Position numbers and translations under genes: made by a program
Notes under the pieces: generated by a model
What the model saw: only the letters and a program-made list of their open reading frames with translations
Told to the model about the DNA's origin: nothing
The model's database searches: none
In this document: positions 1 through 5,285 of the stretch, in pieces
Layout: each line of letters opens with the position of its first letter
How positions within the stretch are numbered: position 1 is the stretch's first letter
Source: JBMOGA01 sp049318625
GTDB lineage: Bacteria; Pseudomonadota; Alphaproteobacteria; Rhizobiales; Hyphomicrobiaceae
DNA length: 9,588 nucleotides
NCBI GenBank assembly: GCA_049318625.1
Contig: JBMOGA010000097.1
Coordinates: forward strand, 1-9,588
Direction: 5' to 3'

Positions 1-391
1 TTGGCAGAGATGACGAATTGGCCAAGCGAAGGGGTTTTTCGACAGCATCGGTCAGAAGGGTGAGACCAGCTCAACGCCGGGCCCGGCAGCTCTACCCTCG
101 TATAGCCGCCGAAACTGGAACGCATCAGGAACGCCGACGCGATACCCTAAGAACCGACCGGCCGACAGGAAATGCCAAGTCACTTACCGCGGTCGGCTCT
201 CTGGCAGCGAGGGCCCTTATCACCCGGATAGCCGCCATTCTTGGCGTCACCGGTGCCGCGCGAATTGCGGCCTACTCCGCCACGAGGCCCGCGGATCGCG
301 TATCTCATAGATGATCCCGGTCAACGCCTACGACCCAGGCACTGCTGGTTCGCAAAAGAGACCCCTACTCGGTTCACCAGGAAAGGGGCTC
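1..391. other. Stretch without a supportable gene
   Basis: I see no coding region here that I can defend. A 98-codon open frame at 18-314 (+) is rich in Arg and Ala, has no recognisable family features, no good ribosome binding site, and looks like chance openness in GC-rich DNA. The other frames are broken by stops and none resembles a transposase or integrase I know. No tRNA-like fold or obvious direct repeat is visible. It may be intergenic DNA, an eroded gene, or the edge of the element. The only structured part is the hairpin at the right end, listed separately. Confidence 0.5.
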
Positions 392-393
392 TC
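354..393 (-). terminator. Probable intrinsic terminator of the leftward operon
   Basis: Read on the minus strand, GAGAGCCCCT is followed by a loop of about 17 nt and then AGGGGTCTC, with one bulged base, and immediately by TTTT. The stem begins inside the stop codon of the DUF1810 gene. A GC-rich stem followed directly by a T-run fits Rho-independent termination of leftward transcription. The large loop and short T-run keep this moderate. Confidence 0.5.
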
Positions 394-832
394 ATGACCT
401 GCGGGACTTCTTGAGACGAGAGAGCGTGGCGCTGTCGCCCTCACCACCAAAGAACGCGTCCAGCGCCGATTGGAAGATCGGTTCGTCGTTCGATGCTTTC
501 GCGAACAATGTCATGCTGGAACGAAATTTCAAGGCGTCCAACGTGCCGAATATCTCGTCTGCAGGTACGCACTGGTGACCGAGGACCAGCGCTACGCATT
601 CCTTGAGACGGCAACCGAGATCGGGATGAGCGAGGTAGGCGCGTGCCTCGTCGAGGTTGCGAATACCGTAGAAACTTGCTCGCGGACTGGCACCCAAACC
701 GAACAGCTGTGGGAAGACGAACCACATCCAGTGCGTGTCTTTTCGCCCTTGCCGAAGCTCGGCAAGGACTGTCGGCATGACCTGCTCCTGCGCCTCGATG
801 AACCGAGCAAGTTTGAATTTATCGGTCGCCAC
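392..832 (-). CDS. DUF1810 family protein
   Basis: A 146-aa protein with the features of the DUF1810 family (Pfam PF08837, sometimes misnamed calpastatin): an N-terminal 'KLARFIEAQEQV' segment, the central 'HWMWFVFPQL.GLG.SP' block, 'Y-GI-LDEARAYLAHP-LG-RL-EC', a 'IFGT-DALKFRSSMTLFA' block and a C-terminal 'FFGGE-D--TL-RL'. It is full length for the family. No biochemical role is established for the family as far as I know, so none is given. I chose the GTG at 832 because GGAGG lies 4 nt upstream (837-841) and it places the family motif about three residues from the N-terminus. An ATG eight codons earlier (856) is the alternative, but it has no ribosome site at proper distance. It is the last gene of the leftward cluster, 46 bp after the membrane peptidase, and the terminator-like hairpin begins at its stop. 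Confidence 0.88.
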   Translation of the reverse strand: MATDKFKLARFIEAQEQVMPTVLAELRQGRKDTHWMWFVFPQLFGLGASPRASFYGIRNLDEARAYLAHPDLGCRLKECVALVLGHQCVPADEIFGTLDALKFRSSMTLFAKASNDEPIFQSALDAFFGGEGDSATLSRLKKSRRS

Positions 833-878
833 AGCACCTCCGGCAGTACGAACCATTCGAACTCGCCAAGTCCTTGCT

Positions 879-1709
879 TCAAAACCGCAGCGTACGGACG
901 ATCATCGCTGCGTTCGCGATTAGCAGACCACCAACCGTCGACACGAACATTTCGCGCCAACCTGGGCCGCTCGTTTTTACGACAGCCGCCAACTCGGGAG
1001 ATATGAACGCAGCGCCGCCGAGCATCAGGGCGAGAAAGGACAGCGTCCAGCCCATGCAGAACCAAGACCAGAGGTATTCTGCAAGACCGCCGACTCGATG
1101 CACGATCCTATGGTCCCGGCGTTCGGGTGAATGCCTTGACCGCAACCAGCGCCGAGCATGCTTAGTGAGCGGCGACTGCTGAGACTTGAACGTCTGCCAC
1201 GTCGCCGGCGCGTCACGCAGCGCCTCGTAGGGGCTTCTGCGGCCCAATACGTACGCTTGGACCCTCGCATCTATCGGGATCCCGGCCGCCCTGTCCTTGG
1301 CAATCCATTGCCCTACGTAGGTGCGACCCCATTTCGAAAGCCGCTTCGGCATTCGCATGCCATGCTCGACGAAGCACTGATGGGCGTAGGCCTCGGCCTC
1401 CCATTCCTTGACGTGACCAGCAAAGCGATAGCCCGCGGTGCCGCGCCGATGCAGGAAGATGTGCCCGCACTCGTGGGCCACGATGTGAAGCTGAGCGATC
1501 TTCCGTCCTTCGGGCGACTGGATCTTTCCCGTATCGATCCAGGCGAGTCCACCGCGGTTCTCATGCCAGACTTCATGCTCCGAAACGCCGGCCTCGGCCT
1601 TCATGGCGTCGGCGATGCTCAACCGCTTCTGGCGGTTCGCTTCGATCTTGGCGCGGATCTCGGCACCACTGATGCGGCGCGGCTGCGTATCGGCGGTGGC
1701 GGCGTCCAT
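879..1709 (-). CDS. ImmA/IrrE-like zinc metallopeptidase with C-terminal membrane anchor
   Basis: A 276-aa protein. Residues about 71-90 contain 'IAQLHIVAHECGHIFLHR', a HEXXH zinc site (H79, E80, H83). A downstream 'EWEAEAYAHQCF' stretch (about 102-113) offers the third zinc ligand Glu, as in the IrrE/ImmA (DUF955) group. Two hydrophobic segments near the C-terminus (about 213-236 and 254-272) should cross the inner membrane, which would probably leave the peptidase domain in the cytoplasm. Family members cleave repressors or other regulators; the substrate here is unknown. The middle part ('KWGRTYVGQW', 'GRRSPYEALRDAP') looks conserved but I cannot name it. Start ATG at 1709 has AAAGGT about 9 nt upstream; the open frame extends 22 codons further to 1775, but that stretch looks non-coding. 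It lies between the 83-aa gene and the DUF1810 gene, probably in one leftward operon. It has no DNA-binding domain of its own. Confidence 0.8.
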   Translation of the reverse strand: MDAATADTQPRRISGAEIRAKIEANRQKRLSIADAMKAEAGVSEHEVWHENRGGLAWIDTGKIQSPEGRKIAQLHIVAHECGHIFLHRRGTAGYRFAGHVKEWEAEAYAHQCFVEHGMRMPKRLSKWGRTYVGQWIAKDRAAGIPIDARVQAYVLGRRSPYEALRDAPATWQTFKSQQSPLTKHARRWLRSRHSPERRDHRIVHRVGGLAEYLWSWFCMGWTLSFLALMLGGAAFISPELAAVVKTSGPGWREMFVSTVGGLLIANAAMIVRTLRF

Positions 1710-1828
1710 AACGTGACCTTTAAAGCTGGTGCACGATGGCGTAGTTCGTGGGCAGAAAAGTGACCGAAGGCGCACACCGAAGACGCCAAGAATCTGGCGC
1801 GACGAAGATCTTCCAGGACAACACCAGA

Positions 1829-2080
1829 CTACTTGAAGCGCAGCGTGACCTGGCCTTGCGGGGTTGTCTCGATTTTCGCGGCGAGCGAAACATCCGTTGG
1901 GACGGGGACCTCAAGTTCCAACCGATAGATGGCCGGTGGTGCGGCGCGAACGTCGCTCTCATCGGCTTGATCCTCGACCGCGGTGTCACCGTTGCCGTCG
2001 ACCACCACGTATGCTCCCTCACTATCGACCAGAATGTGGATGCTCACCTTCGTGGTCTTCGTGCTACTGCCGCCGAACAT
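1829..2080 (-). CDS. Small acidic protein of unknown function
   Basis: An 83-aa protein that I do not recognise. It is acidic in the middle (many Asp/Glu at about residues 20-45) and alternates hydrophobic and polar residues in 'KVSIHILVDSEGAYVVVDG' and 'IYRLELEVPVP', which suggests a small beta-rich fold. It has no Cys, no signal peptide and no membrane segment. I believe the gene is real because a strong ribosome site, GGGAGG, lies 6 nt before the ATG at 2080. It is the first gene of the leftward cluster, facing the XRE repressor across 239 bp, so it would be transcribed from the divergent control region. The next gene follows after 119 bp. A partner, inhibitor or substrate role for the downstream membrane peptidase is conceivable but is pure inference. 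Confidence 0.7.
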   Translation of the reverse strand: MFGGSSTKTTKVSIHILVDSEGAYVVVDGNGDTAVEDQADESDVRAAPPAIYRLELEVPVPTDVSLAAKIETTPQGQVTLRFK

Positions 2081-2244
2081 GTGTTCCTCCCATTCCTAGA
2101 CCTGTTTATCGGCGTGCAGCAATTGACCTGAGACCCTCCTCTCATCTGCTCATGGGGAGAGTCCTGGGTTGTAGGTTTGCCCGTTGCCCGATGTCGCGGC
2201 AAGGGTCAGGTTGTCGGCTACCAGAATCGCGCATAAGGAAGCAC

Positions 2245-2287
2245 GTTTAGTTTATAGTTGACAATTGGCACGACTCGGTTGTTTAGT
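2245..2287 (+). promoter_or_regulatory. Probable sigma-70 promoter of the repressor operon
   Basis: TTGACA at 2258-2263 matches the -35 consensus exactly. With an 18-bp spacer, TTTAGT at 2282-2287 matches four of six -10 positions. The XRE start codon is 33 bp further on, leaving room for a short leader with GAGGAG at 2312-2317. The motif GTTTAGT occurs at 2245-2251 just upstream of the -35 and again at the -10 (2281-2287), so regulator contacts on both sides of the polymerase site are plausible. Confidence 0.5.
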
Positions 2288-2299
2288 GACAACTAAACA
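2280..2299. promoter_or_regulatory. Inverted-repeat operator candidate over the -10
   Basis: The arms TGTTTAGT and ACTAAACA form a perfect 8-bp inverted repeat around the 4-bp spacer GACA. It covers the presumed -10 element and ends 20 bp before the XRE start codon. A related half site, GTTTAGT, is at 2245-2251, with an imperfect partner AGTTGAC at 2256-2262 at the same spacing. Placement, length and symmetry are those expected of a dimeric XRE repressor binding site, most simply for autoregulation by the gene it precedes. Confidence 0.6.
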
Positions 2300-2319
2300 G
2301 AAGACGAAAGTGAGGAGCC

Positions 2320-2673
2320 ATGACCGGTGCGAGGGAGAAGTTCGGGACGTTCATCCGCCGCGAACGAGAAGGCAAGGAGATCGGTTTGCGCGAAATGGCG
2401 AAGAAGATCGGGGTGAGCCCCACCTACCTCTCGAAGGTCGAACGGGACGAGTTCCCGCCGCCGGCCGAGGACAAGGTCCGGGCTATCGCCAAGATTATCG
2501 AGTGCGATGTCGATGACCTGCTGGCGCGGGCCGGACGAGTGTCAACCGACATAACCGACATCATCAAGCGTAACCCAGTGGAACTGGCGGCGCTGCTTCG
2601 CACCACGAAAGGTCTGACAACCGACGACATCGCTCGGCTGGCCCGCAGCGCGCAAAGGGTGAAGGACAAGTGA
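2320..2673 (+). CDS. XRE-family helix-turn-helix transcriptional regulator
   Basis: A 117-aa protein. Residues about 8-70 form a lambda-repressor-like HTH_3 domain: 'FIRREREGKEIGLREMAKKIGVSPTYLSKVERDEFPPPAEDKVRAIAKIIECDVDDLL' carries the expected turn (GVS, residues 31-33) and recognition helix (PTYLSKVER, 34-42). The C-terminal third (about 75-117) is helical and may serve for dimerisation or as the target of the peptidase encoded next. GAGGAG at 2312-2317 sits close to the ATG. An inverted repeat over its promoter suggests autoregulation, and the divergent leftward genes may be under the same control. The pairing with a downstream ImmA/IrrE peptidase resembles the ImmR-ImmA switch of ICEBs1, so it probably keeps the element quiet; that is inference from context. 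Confidence 0.9.
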   Translation: MTGAREKFGTFIRREREGKEIGLREMAKKIGVSPTYLSKVERDEFPPPAEDKVRAIAKIIECDVDDLLARAGRVSTDITDIIKRNPVELAALLRTTKGLTTDDIARLARSAQRVKDK

Positions 2674-2726
2674 ACGCCTGATCGGGCGATGACGGTCTCG
2701 AAGATGCAGATGAGGATCGGCGATCA

Positions 2727-3500
2727 ATGACCAAGTTCGTACCCTATGTGCCCGATGAAGCGATCGAGAAGGACGCGCAAGCGCTTCTCGCCGAATACGT
2801 CCATGCACGCGGAGTCACGTTCGTGGCGCCCATCGCGATCGACGATATCATCGAGAAGCACCTGAAGATCGGCATCGAGTTCGACGATACGCACCGGCTG
2901 TTTGGCGTGCCGCGTTCGGGCATCGGGTCCGGTCCCGACATCCTCGGCGCCATCTTCTTCGAGCAGAAGCGGATCGTGATCGACGAAAGCCTCGACCCGG
3001 ATGAAAACCCGTCCAAGGAAGGGCGCTATCGTTACACGGCGGCGCACGAAGTCGGCCACTGGCGCCTACATCGTCATCTATTCGGCAAGGACCCGGCGCA
3101 GACTTCGTTATTCTATGCCGACGCGCCGCCGAGCGTCATTTGTCGGACCAGTCAGGCCAAGGCGCGGATCGAATTGCAGGCCGACCTGTATGCCTCCTGC
3201 GTGCTGATGCCGCGCAAGCTGGTCTTCGCCGCATGGGACGAGGCATTCCCCGATCGCAAACAGCGGGTGCTTCAGCCGTCCGAACCGATCGACCATCCCT
3301 TCGTCGAGATCGCGCGCTTCGAGAGCCGCATTCCCGGCGCCGCCGTCACCGAAAGCGAAGATAAGGCGCTGGAAGGCTTCGCGAAGCCCTTCGCCGAGAA
3401 GTTCCTCGTCTCGCCGATTGCCATGCGCATCCGGCTCGAAAAGCTCGGGCTGCTACACCGCACGGTGCCACTTCAGCGGCTTCTGTCCGATGGCTCGTGA
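2727..3500 (+). CDS. ImmA/IrrE family metallo-endopeptidase
   Basis: A 257-aa soluble protein with the full signature of the IrrE N-terminal-like family (DUF955). Residues 103-117 read 'YTAAHEVGHWRLHRH', giving the zinc ligands H107 and H111 and catalytic E108. Residues 148-162 'IELQADLYASCVLMP' supply the third ligand E149 and the conserved LMP end. The C-terminal 'FAEKFLVSPIAMRIRLEKLGLL' (about 222-243) is the usual helical motif after the active site. In ICEBs1 and Deinococcus, such proteins cut a XRE repressor. Here the likely target is the XRE protein 53 bp upstream, in the same operon. Start ATG 2727 has only a weak, rather distant AGG upstream, so translation may be modest. A 27-bp gap separates it from the DUF5659 gene. 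Confidence 0.92.
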   Translation: MTKFVPYVPDEAIEKDAQALLAEYVHARGVTFVAPIAIDDIIEKHLKIGIEFDDTHRLFGVPRSGIGSGPDILGAIFFEQKRIVIDESLDPDENPSKEGRYRYTAAHEVGHWRLHRHLFGKDPAQTSLFYADAPPSVICRTSQAKARIELQADLYASCVLMPRKLVFAAWDEAFPDRKQRVLQPSEPIDHPFVEIARFESRIPGAAVTESEDKALEGFAKPFAEKFLVSPIAMRIRLEKLGLLHRTVPLQRLLSDGS

Positions 3501-3527
3501 ACGCATTTTTTTTGAGGAGAATGTTAA

Positions 3528-3797
3528 GTGTCAACTGGACGAGCGATCCGCGAGCAGCCGAACCCGGCAGATGCCGCATTCGAGACCCGTGATTTCTACC
3601 TTGCCTGCTTTCTGCGCTGCACGGGATACCGCCTCATTGACCTGCGGGCTGAAGGCCGCCGCAAGGTCTTCGTGTTCCGCGACCGCCCCACCCGCCGCGA
3701 CGACGTGATGGCGTTCTATGGCGACGCGACCAGCGTGCGGCCCCTGGCCTTCGCCGCCACCATCAAGGACATGAAAGGATTGCTGCACAATGGCTGA
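3528..3797 (+). CDS. DUF5659 domain-containing protein
   Basis: An 89-aa protein that I recognise as DUF5659-like: 'FETRDFYLACFLRCTGYRLIDLRAEGRRKVFVFRD' (about 18-52) followed by 'VRPLAFAATIKDMKGLLHN'. The fold is probably a small alpha/beta domain; no function is known to me. The start is a GTG at 3528 with GAGGAG at 3514-3519, 8 nt upstream; an ATG at 3521 is in another frame and soon meets a stop. It follows the ImmA gene by 27 bp and overlaps the next gene by 8 nt, so it should be co-transcribed and translationally coupled. Family members turn up beside XRE regulators and replication genes on mobile elements, which fits here. Confidence 0.82.
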   Translation: MSTGRAIREQPNPADAAFETRDFYLACFLRCTGYRLIDLRAEGRRKVFVFRDRPTRRDDVMAFYGDATSVRPLAFAATIKDMKGLLHNG

Positions 3798-4011
3798 ATT
3801 GCAGGACACCCCGCCGATGCTGCGTGCCAAGAGCGGGCAGGTCCGCGAGGCCCTCGACCAGCTCGAAGGGCTTGTCGTCGACGGGCTGAAGCATGGCTAC
3901 TTCGAGTATTCGATCGCCTGCGAGATGGCCTCCGGCGGCAAGCGCCATCTCGTGATCCGGGCCGGGAAGAGCCACAAGTTCACGATACCCGTGGACGATG
4001 TGCCGCGCTGA
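3790..4011 (+). CDS. Small conserved hypothetical protein (73 aa)
   Basis: A 73-aa protein with no name that I know. The first half ('MLRAKSGQVREALDQLEGLVVDGLKHGYFEYSI') looks like a helix followed by a strand, and the second half ('CEMASGGKRHLVIRAGKSHKFTIPVDDVPR') like a short beta sheet rich in basic residues. The one Cys does not suggest a metal site. The ATG at 3790 overlaps the DUF5659 stop by 8 nt, and AAGGA lies 10 nt upstream at 3775-3779, so translation is probably coupled. The overlap with a recognised gene and the ordinary codon use make it very likely real. A small accessory or nucleic-acid-binding protein is possible but not shown. Confidence 0.75.
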   Translation: MAELQDTPPMLRAKSGQVREALDQLEGLVVDGLKHGYFEYSIACEMASGGKRHLVIRAGKSHKFTIPVDDVPR

Positions 4012-4159
4012 AGCCGCCGAAGATATGAGAACGACAGGAGATCCCTGAGACGGGGACGCCTGAAGATGCAAATCCCTGTTGGGTCCAGCGTCATCGGTGG
4101 GATTCCGAGACCGGAGGCCAGGAGCACGGAGCGGCGAGAAACCGCCCGTGAGGTCTTCG

Positions 4160-4402
4160 GTGAAACCATCTCCAACAGCAAACGACAATCTGAAGGACGA
4201 CCTGATCCGGCGCACCCGGGAGGTCTGGCAGCCGCGACTCGGCCGCGATCTTAACCGCGACGAGGCCCGACACTTTGCGGAAAACATCGCCGGCTTCTTC
4301 GCGGTGCTGGCCGAATGGTCGAGGAAGGAAATGCCTTCCCCGGCAATTGATGTCGGCACGCCCAGCGCCTCCGAAAACGAGGAGGGACGCCATGACCGCT
4401 GA
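4160..4402 (+). CDS. Small conserved hypothetical protein of the replication operon
   Basis: An 80-aa protein with a central helical segment 'NLKDDLIRRTREVWQPRLGRDLNRDEARHFAENIAGFFAVLAEWSRKE' (about 10-57) and a disordered-looking, polar C-terminus. I recognise this type from mobile elements just upstream of Toprim/primase genes but know no function. I chose the GTG at 4160 because GAGGT at 4150-4154 is placed 5-6 nt upstream; the open frame itself continues back to a TTG at 4079, and a GTG at 4148 is an alternative. It overlaps the Toprim gene by 11 nt, which implies co-translation. It might be a small DNA-binding or adaptor protein; that is a guess from its charge and size. Confidence 0.72.
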   Translation: MKPSPTANDNLKDDLIRRTREVWQPRLGRDLNRDEARHFAENIAGFFAVLAEWSRKEMPSPAIDVGTPSASENEEGRHDR

Positions 4403-5285
4403 AGCCATCGCCAAGGCCCTCAGCGGGCGCAAGGCCGGCGGCGGCTGGACGGTGCGATGCCCGGCCCACGACGACCGCACGCCGAGCCTCTCGATCCGGG
4501 ACGCGGACGGGAACAAGGTGCTGGTGTGCTGCCACGCCGGCTGCGATCAGGAGCACGTCATCGCGGCCCTGCGTAGCCGCGGCCTGTGGGGCGAGAACGG
4601 CCCTCGCTCAACGCCGTGGACGCCGCGTCGCAAGCCTGTCGGGCGCGAACCGGACCGCGATGACGCCAAGCGCACCGCTATGGCGCTGGCCATCTGGCAA
4701 TCCGCGACGCCAGCGCCGGGAACGCTGGTCGCGACCTATCTCGCATCGCGCGGCATTCATCTGCCGCCGCGCGACGCGCTGCGCTTCCATCGCGGTCTGA
4801 AGCATCCATCGGGCGGCTTCTGGCCGGCAATGGTGGCGCTGGTGGCGAACGGCGTCGACGGAACGCCCATCGCCATCCATCGCACCTTCCTCGCGCGCGA
4901 CGGCGGCGGGAAAGCGCCCGTTGATCCGCAGAAGATGATGCTCGGGCCGTGCCGGGGCGGGGCAGTTCGTCTTGCAGATCCGGGCGATGTGCTGATGATC
5001 GGGGAAGGCATTGAGACGTGCTTTGCCGCCATGCAGGCGAGCGGCCAACCCGCCTGGGCGGCGCTTTCGACCTCCGGCCTTCGCGCCCTCGATCTGCCGA
5101 AGCATGTTCGCGACGTGATCGTGCTGGCCGATGGCGACGAGCCCGGCGAGGCGGCGGCACGGGATTGCGCCCTTCGCTGGAAGCGCCAAGGCCGGCGTGT
5201 GCGCATCGCCCGACCGCCGCAAGGGTTCGACTTCAACGACATGCTTTCAGGCTGTGCGCCCCGCATCGAGGAGGGCGCGCAATGA
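4392..5285 (+). CDS. Toprim domain primase-like protein with N-terminal zinc finger
   Basis: A 297-aa protein. Residues about 19-51 contain a CHC2-type primase zinc finger: 'CPAHDDRTPSLSI' (C23, H26) and 'VLVCCHAGC' (C46/C47, C51). The middle (about 90-195) resembles the DUF7146-type segment found before such Toprim domains. Residues about 199-285 are the Toprim fold: 'VLMIGEGIETCFAAM' with the catalytic Glu (E205) and 'VIVLADGDEPGEAAA' with the metal-binding D247 and D249, then 'FDFNDML'. These features fit a phage or plasmid DNA primase that makes primers on the element's own DNA. Start ATG 4392 has GAGGAGGG at 4379-4386. It shares ATGA with the ATPase gene downstream, so the two are coupled and probably act together as a split primase-helicase. 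No helicase motifs are in this protein itself. Confidence 0.87.
   Translation: MTAEAIAKALSGRKAGGGWTVRCPAHDDRTPSLSIRDADGNKVLVCCHAGCDQEHVIAALRSRGLWGENGPRSTPWTPRRKPVGREPDRDDAKRTAMALAIWQSATPAPGTLVATYLASRGIHLPPRDALRFHRGLKHPSGGFWPAMVALVANGVDGTPIAIHRTFLARDGGGKAPVDPQKMMLGPCRGGAVRLADPGDVLMIGEGIETCFAAMQASGQPAWAALSTSGLRALDLPKHVRDVIVLADGDEPGEAAARDCALRWKRQGRRVRIARPPQGFDFNDMLSGCAPRIEEGAQ

Noticed and set aside
18..314. 98-codon open frame on the plus strand
   Set aside because: Arg/Ala-rich sequence with no family features and no ribosome binding site; likely chance in GC-rich DNA.
470..1006. 178-codon plus-strand frame opposite the DUF1810 and peptidase genes
   Set aside because: The minus-strand frames carry recognised motifs; this frame has none.
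1158..1763. 201-codon plus-strand frame opposite the membrane peptidase
   Set aside because: Antisense shadow of the HEXXH protein; no motifs.
1740..1828. Short stem (CGCCA/TGGCG) between the 83-aa gene and the membrane peptidase gene
   Set aside because: Only five base pairs and no T-run after it, so not called as a terminator.
2251..2256. TATAAA on the minus strand as -10 of the leftward operon
   Set aside because: No acceptable -35 at 16-18 bp, so the leftward promoter is left uncalled.
5018..5281. N-terminal extension of the ATPase frame
   Set aside because: Overlaps the Toprim domain in another frame, and the ATG at 5282 has a strong ribosome site and the usual ATGA overlap.
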